NCBI RefSeq assembly: GCF_040719145.1
Contig: NZ_JBFDUZ010000002.1
Span: 1-64,000 of the forward strand
DNA from: Paenibacillus sp. JQZ6Y-1
Lineage (GTDB): Bacteria; Bacillota; Bacilli; Paenibacillales; Paenibacillaceae
Reading direction: 5' to 3'
DNA length: 64,000 bases
The position numbers and the translations under genes are program-made. Below are positions 17,820 through 26,856 of the stretch, in pieces. Under the pieces are notes generated by a model. That model worked only from the letters and a program-made list of their open reading frames with translations. It was not told the origin of the DNA and did not search any database. Numbering within the stretch: the first letter of the stretch is position 1; every line of letters starts with the position of its first letter.

Positions 17820-18671
17820 TTACAGCTCGACTTTCCAATTACCCATCATCTTAGCGATTTCCGGGTCCTCATAATTCAAGAATAGACTTTCTCCTGTATC
17901 CAGCTTGGCAATCTGCTGTAGATCATCAGCATCTAAGGTAAAGTCGAAAATATTGATATTCTCGATGATCCGCTCCTTGCTGACCGATTTGGGAATCACT
18001 ACAATATCACGCTGCGCCAACCAGCGCAGCACAACCTGAGCGACCGACTTGTTATACTTGTGACCGATGGCTATTAGTACTTCATTGCGAAATAGATCAT
18101 TGCGTCCTTCAGCAAATGGTCCCCAAGATTGATGCTGCACCCCCAGTGTACGCATGAATTGAAGCTGATTCTCCTGTTGATAAAATGGATGCGTTTCGAC
18201 CTGATTAACCGCAGGAACGACTTTGTTATGCATGATCAGATCCATTAGACGATTCGGAGAAAAATTGCTAACGCCGATGGATTTGATTGTTCCTTCCTCA
18301 TACAACTCTTCCATCGCACGCCATGCGCCGTAATAATCGCCAAACGGTTGATGGATCAGATACAGATCAATATAGTCTAGCTGTAGCTTACTCAGTGACT
18401 TGGGAAATGCGAGCTTGGCACGCTCATAGTCTGCATCCTGCACCCAGAGCTTGGTCGTAATAAATAACTGCTCACGTGGAATGCCACTACGCTGGATTGC
18501 CCGTCCAACCGCTTCTTCATTCATATAACCTGCCGCCGTATCGATCAGACGATAGCCCGCCATCAGCGCGTCGTAGACCGCGTCCTCGCATTGCTGTGCA
18601 TCAGGGATCTGGTACACACCAAAACCAATAATCGGCATTTGCACGCCATTATTCAAAGTAACTGTTTGCAT
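17820..18671 (-). CDS. Aldo/keto reductase
   Basis: A 283-residue NADPH-dependent oxidoreductase of the AKR5-like group. Signatures are [32 protein letters not shown] (catalytic Asp and Tyr), the catalytic Lys in [26 protein letters not shown] with the catalytic His, and [14 protein letters not shown] near the C-terminus. The start at 18671 has AGGAGGAAT just upstream; a longer frame upstream lacks such a site. It is divergent from a MerR regulator, which probably controls it. The natural substrate is unknown. Confidence 0.92.
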   Translation of the reverse strand: MQTVTLNNGVQMPIIGFGVYQIPDAQQCEDAVYDALMAGYRLIDTAAGYMNEEAVGRAIQRSGIPREQLFITTKLWVQDADYERAKLAFPKSLSKLQLDYIDLYLIHQPFGDYYGAWRAMEELYEEGTIKSIGVSNFSPNRLMDLIMHNKVVPAVNQVETHPFYQQENQLQFMRTLGVQHQSWGPFAEGRNDLFRNEVLIAIGHKYNKSVAQVVLRWLAQRDIVVIPKSVSKERIIENINIFDFTLDADDLQQIAKLDTGESLFLNYEDPEIAKMMGNWKVEL

Positions 18672-18782
18672 ATAGATTCCTCCTGAGATATAGAATAGGT
18701 AATAGCAAATGGCGGCATATCCCACTGCCAGCAAGAAACGTCATTGTCGGGATGTTGTTTGCTGCGAATTTGCTTTACAATA

Positions 18783-18813
18783 AGCCTAGCGCTTTCGTCT
18801 TACACGAAGTCAA
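18783..18813 (-). promoter_or_regulatory. MerR-type promoter with 19-bp spacer
   Basis: On the minus strand a TTGACT -35 box (18808-18813) and a TAGGCT -10-like box (18783-18788) are 19 bp apart. That spacer is too long for free RNA polymerase but typical of promoters that MerR proteins remodel. The spacer contains an inverted repeat TTCGT-GTAAG-ACGAA (18794-18808). It points toward the aldo/keto reductase and lies beside the merR-like gene. Confidence 0.55.
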
Positions 18814-18853
18814 GAGATTTCGCTAATAAAGATTGTCGAGGAGGATGACTGAT

Positions 18854-19267
18854 ATGCTTACGGTCAAAGAAGCTGCATTGATGACAGGTCTGACACAGCA
18901 TGCTGTCCGCTTTTATACGGATAAAGGATTGGTGCCGAGCGTTCAGCGTGATGCCAACAATATCCGCTTGTTTGATGAGGAGTCGATCAACTGGTTATAT
19001 GGCGTCAAATGCCTCAAGCAATCGGGTATGCCCATCGAAACGATCAAAGTATATGTAGACTTATGTCTAGAAGGCGATTCAACCGTTGCGCAGCGCTGCG
19101 AGATGATGATGCAGTACAAGGAAGCCGCACTACGTCAACTAGAGGAAGCCAAGCAACGCGTCGCTCATCTGGAGCAAAAAGCGATCCAATATCAAGCCAT
19201 TTTAGAGCATCGCATGCCGGATATGACCAATCCGGGCAACTGGAGCAAAATCCGGCAGGATGCCTGA
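18854..19267 (+). CDS. MerR-family transcriptional regulator
   Basis: A 137-residue regulator. The N-terminal winged helix reads LTVKEAALMTGLTQHAVRFY followed by TDKGLVPSVQRDANNIRLFD. A recognition wing and a coiled-coil dimer helix (about residues 80-120, AALRQLEEAKQRVAHLEQKA) follow. No cysteine-rich metal site is visible, so an organic or stress signal is more likely. ATG 18854 lies 8 bases after GAGGAGGA. It is divergent from the aldo/keto reductase and shares a MerR-like operator in the gap. Confidence 0.9.
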   Translation: MLTVKEAALMTGLTQHAVRFYTDKGLVPSVQRDANNIRLFDEESINWLYGVKCLKQSGMPIETIKVYVDLCLEGDSTVAQRCEMMMQYKEAALRQLEEAKQRVAHLEQKAIQYQAILEHRMPDMTNPGNWSKIRQDA

Positions 19268-19285
19268 ATAACATAGCGGAAACCA

Positions 19286-19343
19286 AAAAAGAACAATACT
19301 ACGCGCCTGCAAGATTCTTACAGACGCATGTATTGTTCTTTTT
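19286..19343. terminator. Bidirectional terminator
   Basis: The inverted repeat AAAAAGAACAATAC / GTATTGTTCTTTTT flanks a ~27-base loop. A- and T-runs on both sides let it end the merR transcript and the convergent efflux operon. Confidence 0.85.
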
Positions 19344-19360
19344 GTTGATGCCCTATAGTA

Positions 19361-20632
19361 TTAGCTCGGATTGGGTTTGGTTGTACCAGAAGTGGGAGCT
19401 GGTGCCGGAGCCGTTTTGGTAATTTTGATCCCATCGACGGTTTCCGTTGTGATCACCGTTTCGGTCGAATCCACTGCATCGGTGTGCAGCCCGCCATTTT
19501 TTTCCGCTTTGCGAATTTTACGCATTTCATTCAGCATAAGCAGGAAAATGATTAGCAGGAAGCTGGTAATCAAAATCAAGAATCCGCCAATCTCTTGTCC
19601 AAAGTATTTCAGATCGCCGCCACGGAAACCGAGTCCGCGTAGGAATTTGAAATGCCAAGACAATGGCAGCGCATGGCTGACGGTTTGCAAAATCGGTGGC
19701 AACAGCGCGACCGGAATCTGCGCGCCGCTCAAAATAAACGATGGCAGCAGGATCATCGTGATCCGTCCCGCAGCGCGTGCCGGGTTAGCGGCACTCCAGC
19801 CAACGAGCATACATAGCAGCGACAGCGCGATGGTGTACATGAGGAACGGAATCCATAGCTCATATACATTCACTTCAAACCGCAATCCGCCGATCTGCTT
19901 CAGACAGCCCATAACCAGATACATGGAAATGGTGGCGATAACCGAATACGGCAGAATCCGCAGCACGAGACTGAGCGGACGACGCAGCGCATCGGCAAGC
20001 ACGCCTTGCTCACGCATCCGAGGTACGATCCCAAGGGTAGCACCGCCCAGAATAGACAGGAATACGGTATTCAGGAAGCCGATGACGGAGCTCATCAGCG
20101 TATTGTTGGTTGGGTTATACAGCAGCCGTGTTTGCAGGCTAAGCCCTGTTGTAAAATTAGCGGCTTGCGCGGAGCTGACACCAAGCCCTACCAGCTTGCT
20201 GGCAGCCACGGTAGCATTTTCCGCATTGATTACTTCGGTTACCCCGTTACGCAGATAGGTGGTCGCTGTTGCCAGCGCCGTATCGACGTACAGACCGATA
20301 TTCACCTGACCACCTTGCGCATGTGCCTTTTCCAGACCCGCAGGCAGATAGATCACGCCAAAATAGTCCTCGTTATACAGGAAGCTATTCGGCTCCATGT
20401 AATTGTACGTAATGTACTTAATATCAAGGTACTGATCGGCATCCAGCTTCTCGATCAGCTGTTGACTGTAATCGCTATGATCCATATCGACCACAGCGAT
20501 GGGCGCTTCGTTCAGCTGGTTGTTTTTGAATACATAGCCGAATGCTGACGAGATAATCAGCGGTGCAATCAGCATGATCCAGATGAATTTGCCGTTTAGA
20601 ATGAGTTTGATTTCATCAATTATTGCTTTCAT
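19361..20632 (-). CDS. ABC-2 type efflux permease
   Basis: A 423-residue membrane protein with one N-terminal membrane helix (IMLIAPLIISSAFGYVF), a ~150-residue extracytoplasmic region (PIAVVDMDHSDYSQQLIEKL, DYFGVIYLPAGLEKA) and five or six more helices. This is the ABC2_membrane_3 arrangement seen in YhbJ/YhhJ-type exporters. A Ser/Thr/Pro tail ends the protein. It overlaps the upstream HlyD gene by 17 bases. No ABC ATPase gene is adjacent, so energy coupling must come from elsewhere or another mechanism. Confidence 0.85.
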   Translation of the reverse strand: MKAIIDEIKLILNGKFIWIMLIAPLIISSAFGYVFKNNQLNEAPIAVVDMDHSDYSQQLIEKLDADQYLDIKYITYNYMEPNSFLYNEDYFGVIYLPAGLEKAHAQGGQVNIGLYVDTALATATTYLRNGVTEVINAENATVAASKLVGLGVSSAQAANFTTGLSLQTRLLYNPTNNTLMSSVIGFLNTVFLSILGGATLGIVPRMREQGVLADALRRPLSLVLRILPYSVIATISMYLVMGCLKQIGGLRFEVNVYELWIPFLMYTIALSLLCMLVGWSAANPARAAGRITMILLPSFILSGAQIPVALLPPILQTVSHALPLSWHFKFLRGLGFRGGDLKYFGQEIGGFLILITSFLLIIFLLMLNEMRKIRKAEKNGGLHTDAVDSTETVITTETVDGIKITKTAPAPAPTSGTTKPNPS

Positions 20633-21926
20633 CGGTTGGAACCTCCACCGTCATTCCCGGCAGCAGGTCAGATGTACGCTTCACATCCACACGCACGATA
20701 AAGGAAGTTGTATCCGCCTGTCCTTTTTCACGGCTCATCCGCAGAGCGGCATATTGCGGCGCGGAAGTGATATAACGAACCGTACCTTGTACATCTTTGC
20801 CAAGAGAGATTACATTGGTGCTTACTTTGGCACCCGCTTGGAAGTGTTTGATATTTTCCTCGCCTACATACAGATCGTAGTACATTTTGCCAGTTTCGAT
20901 GACGACAACTGGTGTACCAGCCGATACATTTTCACCTGTTTTTGGTACGACGCGAGTCACTTTACCATCAGCGGAAGCTGTCAGTACGCGGCGTTCTTTT
21001 TGTACCGTCAGATTATCGAGATTGATTTGCAGGGCGTCTTTTTGTTTGTTCAGCAGGTCGATATTGTATTTCCCGTTCGTAATATCTTCCTGACCTTGTT
21101 CGATTTGTTTTAGAGCTTGTTGTGCTTGATCCACTTGTACTTGCGCCGCATCGCGGTCTTCGGTAGTCGCACCATTTTTCAGTTTTTCCAGAGCGGTTTC
21201 TTGTGCTCTGACCTGATTGCCAGCAACTTCGACTTGCTTTTGCGCGCTTACGAGTTGATCCTGTGTACTTTGCAGCTGCTTTTGTGCGGTATCCAGTGCA
21301 TTTTGAGCACTGTCTAGGCTCGCTTGTGTTCCCAAGCCGTTATCAAATAGCGACTTCGCACGGTCGTAGTTTGTTTGTGCATAATCGACTGCCTGTTGAG
21401 CGGTAGCTACGCCAGTTTGGGCAGCATTCACGCCATTGTTGGCAACTTCGACCGATTTTTTAGCAGAATCGACGGCGATTTCCTGACTTTGAATATCTTC
21501 CGGGCGTGCGCCAGTCAGTACTTTTTGCTGAGCGACTTTGGCAGCTTCAATACTCAACTGCGCATTGGCTTTTTGTTCAGCCAGCTTGTGGGCTTGGCTA
21601 GTTAGCTCGCTTTGCGCTTGAGCGATTTGTACATCAATCTGGGACATTTGCTCTTTGACGTTTTTGATTTGCAGGTTAACGTCCTGTGTATCGAGCGTCA
21701 TTAGAACTTGTCCTTTTTTGACGTGATCTTCTTCTTTGACCTTAACGGCGGTAACTTTGCCGGATTGTCCTTCAAAGGAGCTGTTGACGGTATCAATGGT
21801 CAGCACGCCTTCCTTTTTTAGGGCAGCCATCGAAACGGCGTCCTTGCCGTGCATCATCAGCAGTGTGCCGCCTACGCCGAGCGCGACAATCAATACGATG
21901 ATGGGAATAAGTTTTACAATTTTCAC
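20616..21926 (-). CDS. HlyD-type membrane fusion / adaptor protein
   Basis: A 436-residue periplasmic-adaptor-like protein anchored by an N-terminal membrane helix (IVKLIPIIVLIVALGVGG). A split biotinyl-lipoyl domain (GKVTAVKVKEEDHVKKGQVL; later GKVTRVVPKTGENVSAGTPV) brackets a long coiled coil rich in Gln, Ala and Lys (about residues 80-290). The GTG start at 21926 follows AGGAGAG at 8 bases; the longer frame has no ribosome site. It sits between marR and the ABC-2 permease and overlaps the latter, so the three probably form one operon for export of a toxic compound or drug. Confidence 0.88.
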   Translation of the reverse strand: MKIVKLIPIIVLIVALGVGGTLLMMHGKDAVSMAALKKEGVLTIDTVNSSFEGQSGKVTAVKVKEEDHVKKGQVLMTLDTQDVNLQIKNVKEQMSQIDVQIAQAQSELTSQAHKLAEQKANAQLSIEAAKVAQQKVLTGARPEDIQSQEIAVDSAKKSVEVANNGVNAAQTGVATAQQAVDYAQTNYDRAKSLFDNGLGTQASLDSAQNALDTAQKQLQSTQDQLVSAQKQVEVAGNQVRAQETALEKLKNGATTEDRDAAQVQVDQAQQALKQIEQGQEDITNGKYNIDLLNKQKDALQINLDNLTVQKERRVLTASADGKVTRVVPKTGENVSAGTPVVVIETGKMYYDLYVGEENIKHFQAGAKVSTNVISLGKDVQGTVRYITSAPQYAALRMSREKGQADTTSFIVRVDVKRTSDLLPGMTVEVPTDESNN

Positions 21927-22022
21927 TGGGGTTTGCTCTCCTGTCTGTATCAAATCTAAGGTAAAATTTAAAACATTAGCTACCAAATAGTTAGGCGCCG
22001 TACAATTAGACCGAAAAAAAAT

Positions 22023-22535
22023 CTATTCCGGTTTTGTCTGCTCAATCCCTGTACGAATTTTATGCAAAAGACCTTTGAGTACGATACGTTCTTCCGATGT
22101 CAGATGCGACAACATGCCAGACACGAGATCGCCATAAGCAGGCATTACATTCATCAGCAAGGCTTCGCCCTGTTCCGTCAAATGGATTGCAGTCATTCGA
22201 CGATCTTCATGAGCACCTCTGCGAATCAGACCGTCTTTTTCCAAACCATTGATCAAGCCAGTCATTGTTGAGCGGGTTACGCCAGCAGACTTGGCAAGTT
22301 CGGAGGGAAGCACGAGCTCTTTGCGCAGCAGCAGCGACGCCAGAATGCGTACTTTGCCTTGGGACAAGCCGTTTTCGGTCAGCAAAGAGGCAGACTGATT
22401 ATACAGATCATGCGACGTACGGATAAGCAGAAACGATGTCAGCAGACAGTCGATATCCATATTGGGAAACAGCGCTGCCAGTTCCTGCAAGCGATCTAGC
22501 TTGTGATCCATATGCGATGATTCTAATTTCGGCAT
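22023..22535 (-). CDS. MarR-family transcriptional regulator
   Basis: A 170-residue winged-helix regulator. The HTH core LPSELAKSAGVTRSTMTGLI followed by NGLEKDGLIRR and the wing (EDRRMTAIHLTEQGEALL) are typical. ATG 22535 lies 6 bases after AAAGGTG; a GTG three codons upstream overlaps that site. It is first in the marR-hlyD-ABC2 operon, so autoregulation and control of the exporter are expected. Confidence 0.9.
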   Translation of the reverse strand: MPKLESSHMDHKLDRLQELAALFPNMDIDCLLTSFLLIRTSHDLYNQSASLLTENGLSQGKVRILASLLLRKELVLPSELAKSAGVTRSTMTGLINGLEKDGLIRRGAHEDRRMTAIHLTEQGEALLMNVMPAYGDLVSGMLSHLTSEERIVLKGLLHKIRTGIEQTKPE

Positions 22536-22697
22536 CTCATTCACCTTTCGTTAGTTCTTTATGAAAATATTGTACGGCTCCTAACTACTTCTCGTCAAGA
22601 AAAAGATATGAAACTTTCAACACAACTTTTGTAAACAGTACATTTTGTGTGATGCAAAGCATTTGGTTTCCATATAAATTTTCAGTCAGAATTGTCT

Positions 22698-22725
22698 TTG
22701 ATATACGAACGCGGCGAGATACAAT
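22698..22725 (+). promoter_or_regulatory. Candidate promoter of prs
   Basis: TTGATA (22698-22703), a 16-base spacer and TACAAT (22720-22725), about 40 bases before the prs start. Confidence 0.5.
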
Positions 22726-22762
22726 AGGATAAAAGCAGGCTGTTCCATTTACAGGAGGATAT

Positions 22763-23710
22763 ATGAAAGAAAAGATGCGAATTTTCTCCGGTTCTTCAAG
22801 CCCGGAGCTGGCAGCCACCATTGCCGAACGTCTCGGCCTGTCACTGGGTAAGATCAAGCTGTCCCAGTTTAAAAGTGGTGAAACGTATGTACATTACGAA
22901 GAAACGATCCGCAATATGGACGTGTTCCTCGTTCAGTCGTTATCTCATCCCATCAATGAGCTGTTCGTTGAACTGCTCGTTATGATCGACGCTGCCAAAC
23001 GTGCATCGGCGCGTACAATCAATATTATTGTTCCGTATTACGGATATGCACGTCAGGAACGCAAATCTGCACCACGGGAGCCGATTTCTGCAAAAATGGT
23101 TGCTGATGTACTGACTACAGTTGGTGCAGACCGGGTAATTACTATTGATCTCCATGCTTCAGCAATCCAAGGCTTCTTCAATATACCAGTGGATCATCTG
23201 ACTGCGCTTGATCTGATTAGTGATTATTTGCGTAATCAGTCGATACAGGATGCGGTTGTCGTATCGCCAGATGCTGGACGTGCCTATACGGCAGAAAAGT
23301 TGGCGAACCGTCTTGATGTACCGTTTGCGATGATGATCAAAAAGCGTCCTGCCCATAACGAATCCGTGATTACTCACGTGATTGGTGATGTGCAAGGCAG
23401 AACACCGATCATTATCGAGGATTTGATCGATACGGGAACAACGATTGTTAACGTGGTCGAGAGTTTGAAAGAGCGTGGGGCCAATGACGCAATCGTTTGC
23501 GCAACGCATGGTCTATTTTCGGGCGAGGCGCTAAAACGACTGGATCATCCCGCGATTCGTGAGCTGGTGGTTACCGATTCGATTCAATTGCCGCCGGGTC
23601 ATCTAGACCGATTGACGGTATTGTCAGTTGCGCCGATGCTGGCTCATGCGGTTCGCATTATTATGGAAGGCGGTTCCATCGCCACCATGTTCAGCGACGC
23701 AGGCATCTAA
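22763..23710 (+). CDS. prs: Ribose-phosphate pyrophosphokinase (divergent paralogue)
   Basis: A 315-residue PRPP synthase homologue. Family blocks include IVPYYGYARQERKSAPREPI, ITIDLHASAIQGFF, the catalytic-loop KKRP, and a PRPP loop IIIEDLIDTGTTI. It differs from Bacillus Prs at conserved points: the usual SPDHGGVTRAR is SPDAGRAYTAE, and DDIIDTAGT is EDLIDTGTT. So it is more likely a second Prs copy than the housekeeping one beside glmU. PRPP is a substrate of the nearby his operon. ATG 22763 has an AGGAGGATAT site. Confidence 0.85.
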   Translation: MKEKMRIFSGSSSPELAATIAERLGLSLGKIKLSQFKSGETYVHYEETIRNMDVFLVQSLSHPINELFVELLVMIDAAKRASARTINIIVPYYGYARQERKSAPREPISAKMVADVLTTVGADRVITIDLHASAIQGFFNIPVDHLTALDLISDYLRNQSIQDAVVVSPDAGRAYTAEKLANRLDVPFAMMIKKRPAHNESVITHVIGDVQGRTPIIIEDLIDTGTTIVNVVESLKERGANDAIVCATHGLFSGEALKRLDHPAIRELVVTDSIQLPPGHLDRLTVLSVAPMLAHAVRIIMEGGSIATMFSDAGI

Positions 23711-23790
23711 TCGGCAAGTAATAGTCGGTAAGCTATCGTTTCCAAACGTTTCCTTTGTCGTTATGCCTTTAGCGTGCCTAGAGGATATGG

Positions 23791-23796
23791 TATACT
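23791..23796 (+). promoter_or_regulatory. Possible extended -10 promoter for yvcD
   Basis: TATACT preceded by TGG forms an extended -10 about 70 bases before the yvcD start. The -35 region is poor. Repeated CGTTTCC elements lie just upstream (23737-23752). Confidence 0.4.
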
Positions 23797-23866
23797 AACC
23801 GGTACTGATTATATTTTGATGAAGTCATGTGCAAGTGTGAAGCAATAAAGGAGGTGCCTTGATTCG

Positions 23867-25594
23867 GTGAATGAACATACGCGAAATGTGGAAGCGGCGG
23901 AACGGAAAGTGATCAAGCTCAGACTGGATGCCAATTTCTTTTTTGAGCGGGCTGTACGCTCATTAGACCGTTATCGTTATGACAAGGCATTGAAATATTT
24001 TCAAAAAGCCGTGGAATATGAACCTGAGAATCCGGTCAATCATTGCAATATGGCTGGGATTTTGTCAGAGATGGGGAATTATGCGGCGTCCAATCAAGTG
24101 CTGGAACAGATTCTAGATGAAGTCGACCCGATGATGGTCGAGTGTCATTTTTATATGGCAAACAATTATGCCAATATGGAGCAATTTGCCGAAGCAGAGC
24201 AGCAGCTATTGATCTATATGGCTGAGGATCGCGGAGGTCCTTTTGCTCACGAAGCGGAGGAACTGATGGAGCTGATCCATCATGAGCTGATGCGCAGCGG
24301 ACAACAACCTCAACCCGCACCGGAGCAGCAGCTACAGGCAGATGTTGATGATCTGCATGAGGACGCGCGGCGATTGCTAGAGAATGGGCAGTTGGAGCAG
24401 GCATGTGAAGCGCTGAAGCAGGTGTTGATCCAGCAGCCAGAGCATGATGCCGCCCGCAATAATCTAGCAGTAACGTTACAGCATCTTGGGCAATTGTCAC
24501 AGGCAGCAGAACAGATTCAGCAGATTCTGGAGCGCGATCCGCACAATTTGCATGCGCTGTGCAATCGTGCCATTCTGATGCAGGAATTGGGTCAGCTTGA
24601 ACCGCTGCAATTGCAGATTATTACGCTGCGTCAATTGCGCCCGATGCATCAGGAGCATCTCTTGAAGCTAGCCATTACGATGGCGATGCTGGGCGAGCAT
24701 GATATGGCATATCGGCATTTCCGCCGGTTGCTGAATCAGCAGCCGATGCGTCAGCATCAAGAACTGTATCATTATATGGCGGCAGCTGCCTGTTATGTGG
24801 GTAAATATGAGCAGGCAGAGCAAATTTGGCGCAATATGCTGCGGTTTGCACCAGAAGAGGAAGTGCCTGCCTTTTACGTCAATCATCTGGACGAATTGAA
24901 GCAGGGACAGCTGGAGCCATCGTATCGCTATGTACTGCCGCATGCACCGACATCGAAGTCGCTGCCTGCCGTTCAGGAGCAACATTCGATGGCAGGTGCT
25001 CCGCAATCGGTACGCTTGCTGCAAGTGTTGCAGCAGGGAACGGAAGACGAGCAGCTGGCAGCTCTGCAACAGTATCGGATGGATGACAACGCCGAAGTGC
25101 AGTATGCGCTGCGTGAGTATGTTAATAGGGAGCAGATTGCAGACTCGCTGCGTGCAGCGGCGGAGCGTTTATTGCGTCAATGGTCAGCTGCTCAGCAGTT
25201 ACCGGATGATGGATTGATCGATGATCTGGATTCGGTACGAGCGTCGATGCCGATGTGGGATGAGCGCTGGCAGCAGGTGGTGGAGGAATTCCGCCGTTTA
25301 TCGCCGCGCCGCCATGATAGCCGGATTGAACACGATGTTGAAGCGCTGTGGCTGGAATTTGTAAAACGCTCGTATCCTGAGCTACCGCGCCTGCATCATC
25401 CAGAAGGTTGGGCAGCGGCGTTGGATTATCTCGTCGCGCGCATTCGCCGTCAGCCATTGACGTATGCGGAAGTGGCGCACCGTTATGGCAGCACCATTTC
25501 GCTAACGAGTCGGTATGCTAGACGGATCAGTCGTCTCTGTCACGTACAGCAAAAAATTCATCCGCTTCATGCGGATAGCACCAGACCGATATAA
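23867..25594 (+). CDS. yvcD: TPR-repeat protein (YvcD-like)
   Basis: A 575-residue cytoplasmic protein with tetratricopeptide repeats in the N-terminal half: YDKALKYFQKAVEYEPENPV, EDARRLLENGQLEQACEALK and NNLAVTLQHLGQLSQAAEQI. Later parts are Gln-rich. The C-terminal ~130 residues (LWLEFVKRSYPELPRLHHPEGWAAALDYL...) look like a separate helical module, ending in a possible HTH-like YAEVAHRYGSTISLTSRYAR. The start is GTG 23867, after AAAGGAGGTG. B. subtilis has YvcD at the same place between the his operon and trxB. The partner is unknown. Confidence 0.8.
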   Translation: MNEHTRNVEAAERKVIKLRLDANFFFERAVRSLDRYRYDKALKYFQKAVEYEPENPVNHCNMAGILSEMGNYAASNQVLEQILDEVDPMMVECHFYMANNYANMEQFAEAEQQLLIYMAEDRGGPFAHEAEELMELIHHELMRSGQQPQPAPEQQLQADVDDLHEDARRLLENGQLEQACEALKQVLIQQPEHDAARNNLAVTLQHLGQLSQAAEQIQQILERDPHNLHALCNRAILMQELGQLEPLQLQIITLRQLRPMHQEHLLKLAITMAMLGEHDMAYRHFRRLLNQQPMRQHQELYHYMAAAACYVGKYEQAEQIWRNMLRFAPEEEVPAFYVNHLDELKQGQLEPSYRYVLPHAPTSKSLPAVQEQHSMAGAPQSVRLLQVLQQGTEDEQLAALQQYRMDDNAEVQYALREYVNREQIADSLRAAAERLLRQWSAAQQLPDDGLIDDLDSVRASMPMWDERWQQVVEEFRRLSPRRHDSRIEHDVEALWLEFVKRSYPELPRLHHPEGWAAALDYLVARIRRQPLTYAEVAHRYGSTISLTSRYARRISRLCHVQQKIHPLHADSTRPI

Positions 25595-25697
25595 ATTGGT
25601 AAAAAGAGGGAAAGTGAGTGTACCATATACGTATTCCTGTTTTTCGTGAATATATCTAATTCAGGAAAGCAACCATTTTCAAGGAGGTTCTTATCAC

Positions 25698-26651
25698 ATG
25701 TATAAATCGATTATTATCGGAACAGGCCCTGCTGGGCTGACCGCTGCCATCTATCTGGCTCGTGCGAATATGGAGCCGTTGATTATTGAAGGGCTGCAAC
25801 CAGGTGGTCAATTAACGACAACAACTGAAATCGAAAACTTTCCGGGCTTTACCGATGGAATCATGGGACCGGAATTGATGGATAATATGCGCAAGCAGGC
25901 AGAACGCTTTGGTGCCAAATTTAAATCTAGCTGGGTCGAAAAAGTAGATCTGTCCAAACGTCCCTTCAAGGTAACCGTCGAAGGTCTGGGCGAGCTGGAA
26001 ACAGAATCGGTCATTATTTCTACCGGTGCATCTGCTAGATACCTTGGCATTCCGGGAGAGCAAGACAATATCGGTCGCGGCGTCAGCACATGTGCGACAT
26101 GTGACGGATTCTTTTTCCGTAACAAAAAGCTGGTTGTGATCGGTGGCGGCGACTCCGCGATGGAGGAAGCTAGCTTCCTGACTCGTTTTGCAACCGAAGT
26201 AACGGTTGTAAACCGTCGCGATGAACTGCGTGCGTCCAAAATCATGCAGGATCGTGCACGCGAGAATCCAAAAATCAACTGGGCGCTGAATCGTAAGCCG
26301 CTCGAAGTGGTGGCTGGTGACTCTGGTCTGAAAGGGCTCAAAGTACTCAACAACGAAACCGGACAGGAAGAGCTGGTAGAAGCGGACGGCGTGTTCGTCG
26401 CAATCGGTCATACGCCGAATACCGGCTTCCTCGGTGGACAGATCAATACCGATGCTCACGGTTATATCGTCGTCACACCGGGCACAACGGAAACGAATAT
26501 CCCAGGCGTATTTGCTTGCGGCGACGTACAGGATACGCGCTACCGTCAGGCGATCACCGCAGCAGGCAGCGGCTGTATGGCAGCGATGGACTGTGAGAAG
26601 TTCCTTGAAGGAACGATGGTACACGACTGGAGCGAAGCGCTGGATAAATAA
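25698..26651 (+). CDS. trxB: Thioredoxin reductase
   Basis: A 317-residue FAD/NADPH flavoenzyme that reduces thioredoxin. The FAD-binding IIGTGPAGLTAAIYLAR is at the N-terminus, the redox-active CATC at 132-135, and the NADPH-binding [16 protein letters not shown] follows. The C-terminal FAD block GVFACGDVQDTRYRQAITAA is complete. ATG 25698 follows AAGGAGGTTC. A terminator comes 16 bases after the stop. Confidence 0.97.
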   Translation: MYKSIIIGTGPAGLTAAIYLARANMEPLIIEGLQPGGQLTTTTEIENFPGFTDGIMGPELMDNMRKQAERFGAKFKSSWVEKVDLSKRPFKVTVEGLGELETESVIISTGASARYLGIPGEQDNIGRGVSTCATCDGFFFRNKKLVVIGGGDSAMEEASFLTRFATEVTVVNRRDELRASKIMQDRARENPKINWALNRKPLEVVAGDSGLKGLKVLNNETGQEELVEADGVFVAIGHTPNTGFLGGQINTDAHGYIVVTPGTTETNIPGVFACGDVQDTRYRQAITAAGSGCMAAMDCEKFLEGTMVHDWSEALDK

Positions 26652-26666
26652 GCAGACATAGCAGAG

Positions 26667-26693
26667 AAGGGAGCCACTAGAGGCTCCCTTTTT
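26667..26693 (+). terminator. Terminator after trxB
   Basis: Perfect 9-bp stem AAGGGAGCC / GGCTCCCTT with a 6-base loop and T run. Confidence 0.93.
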
Positions 26694-26731
26694 GCCGAGC
26701 TTCTTCAAGACAACAGACCCACGGGTTTCGC

Positions 26732-26760
26732 TTGACCTGAGAGGGTCATTCGCTTATAGT
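26732..26760 (+). promoter_or_regulatory. Promoter of glk
   Basis: TTGACC (26732-26737), a 17-base spacer and TATAGT (26755-26760). The -35 and spacer include an inverted repeat TGACC-TGAGAG-GGTCA. Confidence 0.75.
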
Positions 26761-26764
26761 TGGA

Positions 26765-26778
26765 TACGAACGTTTACA
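26765..26778 (-). promoter_or_regulatory. cre-like site near the glk start of transcription
   Basis: The minus strand reads TGTAAACGTTCGTA, which agrees with the CcpA cre consensus TGWAARCGYTWNCW at 12 of 14 positions. It lies just after the -10 box, where CcpA binding would block transcription. Confidence 0.45.
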
Positions 26779-26856
26779 TTTGGAAGTAAGCACAAGATAC
26801 GGACAACATAGACACGGATAAACTTAAATTTTGAGTAGAAAAGGTGGCTCGGTCAA

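Noticed and set aside
23731..23752. cre site upstream of yvcD
   Set aside because: TGGAAACGATAGCT on the minus strand matches the consensus imperfectly at core positions, and the flanking CGTTTCC repeats explain the similarity.
25812..26708. Minus-strand open frame of ~298 codons opposite trxB
   Set aside because: Antisense to a complete thioredoxin reductase; no start signals.
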